Positions 33,907 through 43,490 of a DNA stretch of 64,000 nt are shown here, one piece after another. This DNA comes from Candidatus Eisenbergiella merdavium (lineage in GTDB: Bacteria > Bacillota > Clostridia > Lachnospirales > Lachnospiraceae). The notes beneath the pieces are model-generated. The model ran no database searches and was not told the DNA's origin. It saw only the letters and a list, made by a program, of their open reading frames with translations. A program made the translations under genes and the position numbers. The DNA lies in contig DWWS01000028.1 of NCBI GenBank assembly GCA_019119595.1, positions 1 through 64,000 of the forward strand. The letters run 5' to 3'. Numbering within the stretch: the first letter of the stretch is position 1; every line of letters begins with the position of its first letter.

Positions 33907-36462
33907 TCATTTCACCAGGACTACTTCAATTCCCCTTATATGCGACATGGGGCCGTTGTCATGATAAAGCCGGATTCTGTTTTCCCCTTTCTCAAGCTTT
34001 ACCAGGATTTCCTTTCTGTCTTCGTTCCTCCAAGAAGGAAAGGCCCAGCCGCTGGAATTATGCAGATAAGTATGAATCGTATCAATATCATTTACCTGGA
34101 TGGAAACGTCTCTGTTTTCTCCTGCCGTGTATACGATTCTGAGAATATATTTTCCTGTTTCGGGTACTGTTATCTTATCAAAAACCAGCTCCGCCTTTCC
34201 CCCCAGTCCCACTGCGGTTGGGACACCGTTTACGCTTACGATCTCCCCGCCTCTGCGCAGATTCTCCTGGCATACACTCACGGAAATGGGCATAAAAGGT
34301 TCATTGTCAATCAGCTTCAGCTTCCAGATTCCCGGAACCTGCCCTGAGATGCGCCTTAGTTCAATACTAAATGCACCTTTGGTTATGGGAAGAAGGATAT
34401 CCCGGGTAACAAAGGTACGGATTCCGCTGCTGTCCTGCATCTTCCATCTGCCGGCAAAGCTGCCGCAGACCAGCTCCAGCTCCCACGGCTCCTCTGCTGC
34501 ATAAAACAGACGCAGTGTATAATTCTTTGTTTCCTTTACGCTTCCCCGGAATGCAGCCGCCCCGTTTAATACAAATCCGCATGTTCCATCTTCCCACTGC
34601 ACCTTCTCACTTCCGTGGAGCAGAAGCGCATCTTCTCCCGGATACTCCGTAAAACAGCAGCTCATATAGCCGGAGCAGACGCCGTCTCTCAGGGGCTCTG
34701 CCTTCCGCGTGATGTAGATTCCCGCGCCGCCGTCCGCAAGAAGACTCAGCTCCAGCGAATCTGATGCAGTCACCTTTTTTTTCGTAACGGCTACCATTTC
34801 CCCCTTCGCGCAATCTTCATAAATTTCCGCATCGTATTCTCCCTCTCCAAGAAAAGAAAGAGGAAGCCGAACTACCTTTTTGGGCGATGTGATGACACCG
34901 ATCAGCCACTCCTCATCCGTATAACGCAAAATGGCCGCATGATCTCCCGGATATCCGGAAAGAACCTTTACCCCCTGATAATGCGCCTTCGTCCGTCTCA
35001 GAAAGTCTGTCCCTCTCCATCCCTCCATATAGCGCAGCGCAAGGGCATAGTTGGTCAACCCGGAATCAAAAACAACAGGCAGAGCCAGCTGATGGCCCAT
35101 CGTAGTGTTTCTGTTTTTCCGGTTAGAAAAAGCTGTAGGGGTGTAATCCATGGGGCCAGCCACATTTCTGGTAAACGGAACCGTACAGTTATGGACTGAA
35201 TCCGGCAGATCGCTCCATTGATAATGCTCCATCCCCATAATGCCTTCCGCCGTCATAAAGTTGGGCCAAGTCCGCCCCTCTCCCATGGGCTTGACAGAGC
35301 CATGAAAATTGATCATAAGCTTATGCCGGATCATCAGATCAGCCATCAAATTGTACTGCTGCATGGTATGCTGAGAGTCATTTTCAAAAAAATCTATTTT
35401 CAGACCGTCCACGCCCCAGCTCGCCCACAGAGGAATCAGCTTTTCCGCCTTTTCTCTGGTATCCAGCTTCTGCATCGGCGTCCAGATCCAGATCTGCACA
35501 TTCTTCTTATGCGCATATTTACAAAGCTCCTTCACCCAGCTTGCATCCCAGCCGCAGTCCAGCGTCACTCCTTCAAAGCCATAGGCGGCCGCCATATCCA
35601 CATAGTCTCTGGATTCCAGATAAAGCTGCGCTCCGTTCATATCCTCCCACCAGGACCAAAGCGCGCGTCCGGGATGAATCCATGAGGTATCCGTTATCCC
35701 GGAAGATGGATTCAGATTGTAATTCACCGTTGAATTCACAAGCTCATCCAAACTTTCTGCTACCACAGCATATCTCCAGGGGGAATGAAAGGGCAGCGGA
35801 GAAGATATCGGATTTCCCTTTTCCTCCGGCGCAAAACCAATCCTCATATATCCCCGCTCATCTCCCACCAAATGACAGGAGCAATAGCTTCCATTTGTGT
35901 TGATCACATTTGCTTCATTGAGCATGATCCAGATTCCATCCTGTTCATCATGAAACAGAGAAGGCATACCAAAGGGCTGTCCGTTCATGCTTTTATCCCA
36001 GCTGCGTGCATTGTACGCCCCTTCATAAGTAGGAACCCAATCCTGCAGCCACATAAGACGATCCGTGCCGATCTGAAATTCCGTTTCCTCTTTCTTTACA
36101 AGCAGGCATTCCCTGCCCGAACGACAGATTTCATACCGGAAAGCCATGCCGTCGTCGAATGCACGCAGTCTCACAATAAATTCGGATTCATTTTTGCAAA
36201 ACCGCAGGGCAAGTTCTTCTGCATGATTGATATAAATCTCTTTTTTCCCTGCGGGCAAGGAATATTCCTCGCGCACAGAATTTCTCTCCTGCGTTTCAAA
36301 GACCAGTCCGTCCGAAAAGTCCCCCAGATCCGTACAGATGCCCAGCCTGCTCTCATCAATCGCTTTTTTTCCGCCCCGTAAAACCTTATAATACAGGCCG
36401 TCCTTTTTCTGATCTACCGTCACCGTGAGCTGTCCGTCCGGCGAAGCCAATATCCACATCAT
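33907..36462 (-). CDS. GH97 glycosidase, retaining alpha-galactosidase type
   Basis: 851 residues from ATG 36462 (GGAGG five bases upstream). A GH97 N-terminal beta-sandwich (about 1-245) is followed by a (beta/alpha)8 barrel (ALWSWWEDMNGAQLYLES, VTLDCGWDASW, GVDGLKIDFFEND, MTAEGIMGMEHYQWSD) and a C-terminal beta domain. The Asp in KIDFFEND (about residue 357) sits where retaining GH97 alpha-galactosidases carry their nucleophile, unlike inverting SusB-type enzymes. Beyond about residue 630 come roughly 220 residues resembling two CBM35/CBM6-like beta-sandwiches. There is no signal peptide, so it acts in the cytoplasm on imported sugars. Last gene of a transporter run. Confidence 0.9.
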   Translation of the reverse strand: MMWILASPDGQLTVTVDQKKDGLYYKVLRGGKKAIDESRLGICTDLGDFSDGLVFETQERNSVREEYSLPAGKKEIYINHAEELALRFCKNESEFIVRLRAFDDGMAFRYEICRSGRECLLVKKEETEFQIGTDRLMWLQDWVPTYEGAYNARSWDKSMNGQPFGMPSLFHDEQDGIWIMLNEANVINTNGSYCSCHLVGDERGYMRIGFAPEEKGNPISSPLPFHSPWRYAVVAESLDELVNSTVNYNLNPSSGITDTSWIHPGRALWSWWEDMNGAQLYLESRDYVDMAAAYGFEGVTLDCGWDASWVKELCKYAHKKNVQIWIWTPMQKLDTREKAEKLIPLWASWGVDGLKIDFFENDSQHTMQQYNLMADLMIRHKLMINFHGSVKPMGEGRTWPNFMTAEGIMGMEHYQWSDLPDSVHNCTVPFTRNVAGPMDYTPTAFSNRKNRNTTMGHQLALPVVFDSGLTNYALALRYMEGWRGTDFLRRTKAHYQGVKVLSGYPGDHAAILRYTDEEWLIGVITSPKKVVRLPLSFLGEGEYDAEIYEDCAKGEMVAVTKKKVTASDSLELSLLADGGAGIYITRKAEPLRDGVCSGYMSCCFTEYPGEDALLLHGSEKVQWEDGTCGFVLNGAAAFRGSVKETKNYTLRLFYAAEEPWELELVCGSFAGRWKMQDSSGIRTFVTRDILLPITKGAFSIELRRISGQVPGIWKLKLIDNEPFMPISVSVCQENLRRGGEIVSVNGVPTAVGLGGKAELVFDKITVPETGKYILRIVYTAGENRDVSIQVNDIDTIHTYLHNSSGWAFPSWRNEDRKEILVKLEKGENRIRLYHDNGPMSHIRGIEVVLVK

Positions 36463-36493
36463 TCGTTCCTCCATTCATATTCAGCCGGGCAGA

Positions 36494-37378
36494 TCATCCC
36501 TTCACGCTGCCCATTACAATTCCGGTCGTAAAATACTTCTGCAAAAAAGGATAGATCATCAGCACAGGAACAGCCGCAAGAAAAATCTGAGCCGCCTTTC
36601 CCGTCCGATCCGAGATCATGCCGATCTGACGGATATCCCGCAGCTTTTCCAGCGCCATAAGATTGGTGGAAACTACCTGTGTCTGCAAATAGGTCTGAAG
36701 CGGGTATTTGTCAGGAGAATTCATATAGATCAGACCGTCAAACCAGGAATTCCAGTGATTTACAATGATATACAGCGTTACCGTCGCCAGCACCGGCCTG
36801 GAAACGGGAAGGACGATCATCCGCAGCACCTTAACATGCGTCGCCCCGTCCACATATGCTGCTTCCTCCAGCTCCTTTGGCAGAGAACGGAAAAAATTCA
36901 TCAGCAGAATAGTATTAAACACATTAACCGTACTGGGCAGTATAAGCGCCCAGATAGAATCAATCAGACCGGTATTGCGAACCACCATATAAGAAGGGAT
37001 CAAACCTCCTCCAATGAGCATCGGCACCACAAAAATCCATATGTAAATTTTTCTTGCCGGAAATTCATGGTCCAGTCTCGAAAGAGGAAAGGCCGCAAGG
37101 ACACAGACCACCATGCTGATCGGGACTGCCAGCAGCACCCTCGCGCCTGAAACCAGCAGGGATTTCCAAAACGCCGGCTTGTCCGCCATATATTGATAGG
37201 AATCCAGAGTAAAATCCACCGGCCAAAGTCCCACCTTTCCGGCCGCGACGGCGCTGCTTGAGCTGAACGATATCGCCAGCTGATTAAGCATGGGAAGCAG
37301 GCAGCTTACAGCCAGCAGAATTAAAAACGCGTAATTAAATGCGGTAAAAATTTTCATGCCCAAAGATTTTTTGCGCAC
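36494..37378 (-). CDS. CUT1-family sugar ABC transporter permease (MalG/LplC type)
   Basis: 294 residues, six membrane segments. The EAA loop that contacts the ATPase reads LPKELEEAAYVDGATHVKVL, then the C-terminal family signature PFLQKYFTTGIVMGSVKG. The start is GTG 37378 after GGAGGTGAGTCT, rather than the ATG that encodes this site. Cotranscribed with its partner permease 14 bases upstream. Confidence 0.92.
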   Translation of the reverse strand: MRKKSLGMKIFTAFNYAFLILLAVSCLLPMLNQLAISFSSSSAVAAGKVGLWPVDFTLDSYQYMADKPAFWKSLLVSGARVLLAVPISMVVCVLAAFPLSRLDHEFPARKIYIWIFVVPMLIGGGLIPSYMVVRNTGLIDSIWALILPSTVNVFNTILLMNFFRSLPKELEEAAYVDGATHVKVLRMIVLPVSRPVLATVTLYIIVNHWNSWFDGLIYMNSPDKYPLQTYLQTQVVSTNLMALEKLRDIRQIGMISDRTGKAAQIFLAAVPVLMIYPFLQKYFTTGIVMGSVKG

Positions 37379-37392
37379 AGACTCACCTCCGT

Positions 37393-38298
37393 TCAAAATA
37401 CTCGATAGTCCGTAAATTTATAGGCCAACGCATAGGCGGATGCCAGCATAATAAAGGAAATGACCGATTTGAACAGACCGATGGCAGTTGCGACGCCATA
37501 CTGAGCATCCAGCATACCAATGCGGTAAACCAGCGTATCCAGGATGTCTCCTGTGCTGTATACCTGCGGGCTGTACATATTAAAGATCTGATCAAAACCG
37601 GCATTAAAAATATTTCCCATAGCCAGAATGGACATCAGCACCACGATGGGAAGGATGCCCGGAAGCGTCACATGCAGGGTCTGTTTCCAACGGCCTGCTC
37701 CGTCCATAACGGCCGCCTCATACAGACACGGATCGATCCCCGTCAGCGCCGCCAGATAAACGATAGTCCCATATCCAAACTCCTTCCAGGTATCAGTAAG
37801 AACCATCGTATACGGGAACCAGTCAGGATCGCCAAGGAAAAAGATCGGTTCCAGGCCAAGAGAGGTAAATATTTTTCCTATTACTCCATCGGACGGCGAA
37901 AGAATATCCACAAAAACGCCCGCCAGAATGACCCAGCTCAGAAAATGGGGAAAATAAACCATCGTCTGCAGCGAACGCTTAAATTTCATATTTCGAACCT
38001 CGTTCAGCAGAAGGGCCACAATCACGGGTACCACGATCCCCATAATGATCTTCAAAACCGCAATATAAAAGGTGTTCCAGATTACCTGATAAATATCCGG
38101 CAGATTAAACACATATTCAAAATTCTCCAGCCCCACCCACTTCGATCCAAAAAATCCCTTGCTTGGATTAAACTTCTGAAAAGCCATGATATTACCAAAC
38201 AGGGGAACATAGTTATAAATCACAAGCAAGATCAGCGCAGGCAGAAGCATGAGATGCAGGGACCAGTTTCTCTGAAATTTGCCGCTCTTTTTTTTCAT
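37393..38298 (-). CDS. CUT1-family sugar ABC transporter permease (MalF/LplB type)
   Basis: 301 residues, six membrane segments, with the N-terminal block LLPALILLVIYNYVPLFGNI typical of LplB-like proteins. EAA loop: GIDPCLYEAAVMDGAGRWKQ. ATG 38298 follows AAAGGAG. Forms the channel with the neighbouring permease and is fed by the lipoprotein at 38352-40049. Confidence 0.93.
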   Translation of the reverse strand: MKKKSGKFQRNWSLHLMLLPALILLVIYNYVPLFGNIMAFQKFNPSKGFFGSKWVGLENFEYVFNLPDIYQVIWNTFYIAVLKIIMGIVVPVIVALLLNEVRNMKFKRSLQTMVYFPHFLSWVILAGVFVDILSPSDGVIGKIFTSLGLEPIFFLGDPDWFPYTMVLTDTWKEFGYGTIVYLAALTGIDPCLYEAAVMDGAGRWKQTLHVTLPGILPIVVLMSILAMGNIFNAGFDQIFNMYSPQVYSTGDILDTLVYRIGMLDAQYGVATAIGLFKSVISFIMLASAYALAYKFTDYRVF

Positions 38299-38351
38299 GA
38301 CATCAACTCCTTTGTCAGGGGAGAATGCATCAGGCATTCTCCCCTTTTCCA

Positions 38352-40049
38352 TCATTTCTGTGATGTATACCAGTCGTTTACTTCCTGTGTGATCTCTTCT
38401 CCGCCAAGCTTATTCCAATTCGTCACGAATTCATCAAAGGCATCCAGATTTCCTTCCAGTATGATGGTGGTATAATCCTGTAGCTGCTGTTTGTTCAGGG
38501 TCGGGAGCTTTTCCGTCATGGTTTCCGTCGGTGCCGCATAATAAGCGTCGTTCACCACATTTTCAGGAGTCCAGTATTCATCATAGATCACGTTCAGAGC
38601 TCCGCCCGGACCGTACATTTTCAGCTGATGCCAGTTATTGTCCTTATGATCTCCCTCCAGGCTCTTGCAGGCCATCTCATAGTAGTTCAGCTCTTCATCA
38701 TTTAAGGTATCCGCTTCCGCTTCTCCATTGATCACAGCTGTTACCTTCTGCGCCGCCGTAAAGTTTTTCATCGGCGGTTCGATCGCTACTGCCGGGTACT
38801 GATAGGTACCGAAGCCGTCCGGCGTAATGTTAAAGGTCTGCGGCTCTGCCGTTTCTCCATAGCTTTTTTCCAACTGCAGGTTCAGCATTTTCACAACCGC
38901 CTCCGGATGCTCACAGTCCGTGCTGATCACATAAAAGTCCGTGGTGCTTGCAGAGAGCTGAGCCTTAGCGGGCGTTTCTGCATCCAGGGACGGTATCGCC
39001 ACCGGAACCCATTCAAATGTGGGATCATTTACCTTAGCGTCATTGATCCATGCCATATCCCAGAAATCACCGAACAGCATTCCAATGCGTCCTGCGCTGA
39101 CGTCTTCGTTTACCTTATTGGCATCCTTTACGCCAAACTCGGGATCAATCTGGCCTGCCTCATACATTTCATTCAGAGCTGCCAGCGCCTCCTTCACTTC
39201 CGGCTGTATGCCTCCCCATACGACCTCTTCGCCCTTATCTACCCAGATACCCGGATAAGCATTATATGCATTGAAAAATCCTGTCAGATCCGCAAAGCCG
39301 CTTCCGTAAAGATCCTTGTACAGCGCCAGGCCATAGGTATCATCCACACCGTTTCCATCCGGATCCTGCGTTGTAAACGCCTCCGCAATATTTCTCATAT
39401 CCTCCACCGTTTCAGGCAGCTCAAGTCCGAGGTTGTCCAGCCAGTCTGTACGCACCCAGAGAACCTTTGCCGTCATCAGAGGAGAGCCGATCTTGGGAAT
39501 CGCATACAGTCTTCCGTCAAAGGTTGCCGCCTGCATGGCAATACCGCCGTCCGAATTCAGCACATCTTCCGTATAAGGCGCCAGCCAGGTATCCATCACC
39601 TCCGTGATGTCCATGATCTGACCGTTATCATACATCATCTTCAGCTGGGAGGCGCTCACCTGCATGACGTCCGGAATGTCATCCGAGGTGATCGCGATGT
39701 TGACCTTCTGGGCATACTGCTCCGTATTCGTGGACCACTTCCAGTTAATCCGGATATTCATGGTTTCTTCCAGATAACGGGTCCATACATTGTCCTCCAA
39801 AGAATCCCCTTCCGGGAATTCAATTCCCGCCCCCAGATTCTTCACCGCGCTGATCTCTACAGGCTCGTCATACCTGCCGAATGGATCCGCGCTGTTTCCT
39901 TCTTCTCCTGTGTCCTGCACCTGTCCCTGTCCTGTTTCCGGCGTAGTGTTCCGAACGCCATCACCTGTTCCCGAATCCCCACATCCGGTTACAAGAACTG
40001 CCATCATGGTCAGAGCCATTACCAGCGAAGTCAGTCTTCTCTTTTTCAT
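38352..40049 (-). CDS. Sugar-binding lipoprotein of ABC transporter
   Basis: 565 residues. Lipoprotein signal with lipobox LVTGC (Cys23), a short Gly/Thr/Glu linker, then a large LplA-type extracellular solute-binding protein (family 1). It probably binds a di- or oligosaccharide containing alpha-galactose, inferred only from the GH97 gene in the same run. First gene of the run, with AAAGGAGG before its ATG. Confidence 0.93.
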   Translation of the reverse strand: MKKRRLTSLVMALTMMAVLVTGCGDSGTGDGVRNTTPETGQGQVQDTGEEGNSADPFGRYDEPVEISAVKNLGAGIEFPEGDSLEDNVWTRYLEETMNIRINWKWSTNTEQYAQKVNIAITSDDIPDVMQVSASQLKMMYDNGQIMDITEVMDTWLAPYTEDVLNSDGGIAMQAATFDGRLYAIPKIGSPLMTAKVLWVRTDWLDNLGLELPETVEDMRNIAEAFTTQDPDGNGVDDTYGLALYKDLYGSGFADLTGFFNAYNAYPGIWVDKGEEVVWGGIQPEVKEALAALNEMYEAGQIDPEFGVKDANKVNEDVSAGRIGMLFGDFWDMAWINDAKVNDPTFEWVPVAIPSLDAETPAKAQLSASTTDFYVISTDCEHPEAVVKMLNLQLEKSYGETAEPQTFNITPDGFGTYQYPAVAIEPPMKNFTAAQKVTAVINGEAEADTLNDEELNYYEMACKSLEGDHKDNNWHQLKMYGPGGALNVIYDEYWTPENVVNDAYYAAPTETMTEKLPTLNKQQLQDYTTIILEGNLDAFDEFVTNWNKLGGEEITQEVNDWYTSQK

Positions 40050-40121
40050 TTTGCACCCTCCTTTTATATATTTTGTATAATATTATTATATTGTTGCCAG
40101 ATATTAATGTATATAATTACA

Positions 40122-40162
40122 TTTTTACCTTTTTTGTCTATTTTTTACTTTGTAATTTTTAC
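40122..40162. promoter_or_regulatory. Three direct TTTTTAC repeats upstream of the lipoprotein gene
   Basis: TTTTTAC at 40122-40128, 40142-40148 and 40156-40162 (GTAAAAA on the coding strand), spaced 20 and 14 bases apart. They lie 75-115 bases before the lipoprotein start, next to the regulator gene. Spaced direct repeats are typical AraC-type targets, so these are candidate sites for the adjacent response regulator. Confidence 0.45.
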
Positions 40163-40173
40163 TTTTCAAACGC

Positions 40174-40202
40174 AAAAAAAGCACATATTATGTGCTTTTT
40201 GC
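40174..40202. terminator. Terminator after the response-regulator gene
   Basis: AAAAAGCACATA / TATGTGCTTTTT nearly perfect hairpin flanked by A and T runs. On the minus strand a seven-T tail follows. It separates the kinase/regulator unit from the transporter unit. Confidence 0.85.
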
Positions 40203-40229
40203 ATTTCTTTTTTTAGTTTCTTTTTTCGT

Positions 40230-41510
40230 TTAATGCAAAGTTCCCTCCCCGTCCCTGTATTCCCGCGGTGTCACTTTCATGACCTTTTTAAATACCTTGG
40301 AAAAATTTGCAGACGTTTCATACCCAACCATTGGAGCAATCTCACTGATGCGATAGGATGTATTCTTCAAAAGCCCACATGCCGTTTCCATCCGCTGCTT
40401 CAGGATCACCTCCGTCAGCGTACGCCCCGTCAGCTCTTTAAAACGGCGGGAAAGATAGGAAGGATTCAGGTGGAGTTTTTCCGAAAGAGCGCATAGCGAA
40501 AGATCCCCGTCCAAATGCTCCGTAATATACATCATCAGTCTGCTCACAAAGGTTTTTTCCGGATCCGCATCATTTTCTTCCGGCTCCTCTTCAAAATATT
40601 CCACTCCCGCCATAGCGATCTGCGAACCCGCCTTCAGGCGTGTCTGCGCGATCGCTTTCAGCTTCTCAAAGGGATGAAGCGCCTGATCCCATGGTATCTG
40701 CTTTTCATGAAAAACAAAGGTAACCGATACGTTCAGCGTCTGGCCGATCACCCGTCTTATCCCTTCCGCCATCCCCTTTACTACCGCCTGCGCATGCTGC
40801 AGATTTTCTGTATCTGCAGGCTGCAGTGCCCATATCATAACGTGTTCATCTGTCCATACGGTCTCGCTTTTTACCGCATAAGAAATCTTTTCCCGGATTG
40901 CCATATCAATGGCAAGCGCCGTCTCGTCCGTCAGCTTCTGCGTGGCTTTACCCGCAAGCAGCATCACAGGCCTGTCCACGCGAAGGACGGTATCCAGCCT
41001 GTCAGCAGTCCAGTTTCTTCCGTCCGGCCTTTTCTGCTCCAGAAGCAGGCTGCGCACCAGGTTCCTCCTGAGCATCGCTTTATAAAGACGTGTTTCCTCC
41101 CTCGCCTTCAGCAGTGTATCTCTCACATCCATATCTTTCTCAATGGAACGGATGCATTCTCCGATTGCTTCCAGCAGCACCTCATCCCCTTCACTTTTCA
41201 GGATATAATGCGCTACCTTCTGCTGAATCGCCTGCCTTGCATACTGAAATTCATCATAGCCCGTCTGAAATATCACCCGGCACAACGGCCACTTCTGCCG
41301 TATTCCCTTTGCCAGCTCAATCCCCGTCGTGCCTGGCATACAGATATCCGAAATGACGATGTCAAACTGATACTCATTCAGCAGCCGGAAGGCTTCTGTC
41401 CCGGAATAAGCCTTATATACGTCCAACTCAAATTCCTCTGTCTCTTCCAGCATGACAGCCAGGCTGTCCGTAATCATCTCTTCATCATCCACAACCAATA
41501 CCCTGTACAT
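40230..41510 (-). CDS. Response regulator, receiver plus AraC-type domain (YesN-like)
   Basis: 426 residues. Receiver domain 1-120 with VDDEE, phospho-acceptor Asp55 (IVISDICMPG) and Lys in YILKSEGD. A middle region of unknown role follows, then a C-terminal AraC double helix-turn-helix (LSLCALSEKLHLNPSYLSRR...ISEIAPMVGYETSANFSKVF). The start at ATG 41510 is set by AGGAGGTCAG. The gene overlaps the kinase gene by 26 bases, so the pair is translated together. Likely activates the sugar-uptake/GH97 unit next to it. Confidence 0.93.
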   Translation of the reverse strand: MYRVLVVDDEEMITDSLAVMLEETEEFELDVYKAYSGTEAFRLLNEYQFDIVISDICMPGTTGIELAKGIRQKWPLCRVIFQTGYDEFQYARQAIQQKVAHYILKSEGDEVLLEAIGECIRSIEKDMDVRDTLLKAREETRLYKAMLRRNLVRSLLLEQKRPDGRNWTADRLDTVLRVDRPVMLLAGKATQKLTDETALAIDMAIREKISYAVKSETVWTDEHVMIWALQPADTENLQHAQAVVKGMAEGIRRVIGQTLNVSVTFVFHEKQIPWDQALHPFEKLKAIAQTRLKAGSQIAMAGVEYFEEEPEENDADPEKTFVSRLMMYITEHLDGDLSLCALSEKLHLNPSYLSRRFKELTGRTLTEVILKQRMETACGLLKNTSYRISEIAPMVGYETSANFSKVFKKVMKVTPREYRDGEGTLH

Positions 41511-43293
41511 CTGACCTCCTCTCTCCCGGTACATTTTCTTCCGGAACATCAGCCGGAAGAACCAGACTGCAGAGCGTCCCCTGACCTTCCCGGGATTCGA
41601 TCTCAATTCCATACGCGTTTCCAAACCGGATCTTCAGCCTGCTGTTAATATTATACAGCGCATTTTCTACGGCTTCGCCCCTCTGCGCGAAATGCCTCCT
41701 CATCTCATCCAGCTTTTCTTCATCCATTCCTGCTCCGTTATCCTGCACATGAATAAGCAGTCTGTTTTCTTTTGCCTCATACCAGATATGGAGAAATCCC
41801 CCTTTCTCCACATTATTCAGCCCATGCTCAAAGGCGTTCTCCAAAAGCGGCTGCAGGATCAGGCGCGGAACCACCAGCTTCTCATACCGATTCGGCAGCT
41901 TTTCCACCGTAACCCGAAGCCTGCGTTTAAAACGCATTTCCTGAATCCGGGCATACCTCTCTGCGTGCTCCGTTTCCATCCTCAGCTCCACATCGTTCTC
42001 CGCGCTTTTGGTAATATACCGATAATACTCCGACAGATAGGAGGAAAATTCCACGATGCTTTCGTAATCCTCGTCCTTTGCCATCCGATACATTGAGAAA
42101 AAGCTGTTGTACAGAAAATGAGGATTGATCTGTGACTGCAGGTATTTCAGCTGGGACTGCTGTGTCAGCAGCTTCTGTTTATAATTTATTTCCATCTGAT
42201 TCTGAAGCGATTCTGCCATCCGATTAAACGCAATATATACATAGCCAAACTCATCCTCCCGCCTTTCCCTGATCCGGACATTCAGATCTCCCGTTTCCAT
42301 CTGCTCCAGATTGGTAACAAGCGTTTTGATGGGACTGCTGATCATGGCGTAGATCACATATAGATAACAGGCCATCAGGATGACCACGATCGTCAGGCAG
42401 CCAAAAAAAATATTCTGATAGATGCGAAGCTGACTGTAAATCGTTCTGTTTGGAATATACGCGAACAGATCCATCTCCAGCGGCATAGAATGGATAGCAA
42501 ATATGGTGTATTTCCTGTGATCTGTTCGATCCCTCATTCGCTGCAGGGATTCTCCTGTAATCTTCAGCCCCTCAAGCTCCAGATTCTTTCCCACATTCAG
42601 CTCATATTCTCCTCCACAGTCTCTGAGCTTTACACCGCTTCCCTGATATTCATTCAGAAAATTCAGTTCTGTTTCCAGCTCTTCCTCGGAAAGCCGGATC
42701 ACCAGTATGAACATCCGGCTGTTCTGCATTCCTGCAATACTGTATGGAGAGGCAGCTCCAAGGTACATGGCGCCCTGATCATAAAACAGAGGTGACTCCG
42801 CAAGCTTTTCCTGCATGTCAAGAAGCGTCTGTTTTTCTCCGCTTCCTACCGTTTCCACCCCATCCATGGAAGAGATCCTGCGCTCTATTGCCGGAATATA
42901 AACGAAAACCTCATCAATATAGGTTGAGCTTTCATGGAGAATGCTCAGACGATCCTGAATATCCAAAAGCTTTTTCGTTTTTTCACTGTCCGTCATAATA
43001 GAGAATGCCCCTATGGTATAATATAGAATATCATCGTTCAGACATTCATTCTGAAGCTTCTGTATTCTGCCGATTTCCTCCTCCATGGCATTGATCATGA
43101 AGGAAGTCTTCGTATACAGGGATTGGGAAATCTCCTCCGTAAGCATGTGATAACCGGCCTGAAAAATACCGAAGTAAAGAAGATAGACCAGAACCAGTAC
43201 CAGAAGGAATGCACGGATCACCCTGTATGAAAAGGATTTTTTCAGCATTCTCAATATGGAAATATTTCTGTTCCTTTCCCTTTCGATCCTCAT
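41485..43293 (-). CDS. Sensor histidine kinase (YesM-like)
   Basis: 602 residues. Membrane segment 26-47, extracellular sensor region of about 245 residues, second membrane segment 294-317, HAMP linker, then a His_kinase domain with QSQINPHFLYNSF (phospho-acceptor His392) and an HATPase core with N box (LLENAFEHGL) and DNGAGMDEEKL. Probably reads sugar-binding protein or sugar status at the surface and phosphorylates the regulator encoded downstream. Confidence 0.93.
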   Translation of the reverse strand: MRIERERNRNISILRMLKKSFSYRVIRAFLLVLVLVYLLYFGIFQAGYHMLTEEISQSLYTKTSFMINAMEEEIGRIQKLQNECLNDDILYYTIGAFSIMTDSEKTKKLLDIQDRLSILHESSTYIDEVFVYIPAIERRISSMDGVETVGSGEKQTLLDMQEKLAESPLFYDQGAMYLGAASPYSIAGMQNSRMFILVIRLSEEELETELNFLNEYQGSGVKLRDCGGEYELNVGKNLELEGLKITGESLQRMRDRTDHRKYTIFAIHSMPLEMDLFAYIPNRTIYSQLRIYQNIFFGCLTIVVILMACYLYVIYAMISSPIKTLVTNLEQMETGDLNVRIRERREDEFGYVYIAFNRMAESLQNQMEINYKQKLLTQQSQLKYLQSQINPHFLYNSFFSMYRMAKDEDYESIVEFSSYLSEYYRYITKSAENDVELRMETEHAERYARIQEMRFKRRLRVTVEKLPNRYEKLVVPRLILQPLLENAFEHGLNNVEKGGFLHIWYEAKENRLLIHVQDNGAGMDEEKLDEMRRHFAQRGEAVENALYNINSRLKIRFGNAYGIEIESREGQGTLCSLVLPADVPEENVPGERRSDVQGIGCG

Positions 43294-43343
43294 ATGCGCA
43301 TTTCTCCTGCTACAACATATTTATGGTTTTCTTTTCAGCTTCC

Positions 43344-43372
43344 ATTATACTTTCAAAAAGCAAAAATGCCAA
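43344..43372 (-). promoter_or_regulatory. Promoter of the kinase/regulator pair
   Basis: Minus strand: -35 TTGGCA (43372-43367), 17-base spacer, -10 TATAAT (43349-43344). Confidence 0.7.
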
Positions 43373-43406
43373 TCTATTCATTACAGGCAGATTTCGTCAA
43401 TAAACG

Positions 43407-43459
43407 AAAACCCCTTTCGGATCAGAACCGCAATACCTGCATTCCTCATCCAAAAGGGG
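43407..43459 (-). terminator. Terminator of the cupin gene
   Basis: Arms CCCCTTTTGGAT / ATCCGAAAGGGG around a 29-base loop, followed on the minus strand by TTTTCGTTTATT. Confidence 0.7.
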
Positions 43460-43490
43460 CTGTATTTTTCTCTGTAAAACTTATCTTGCG

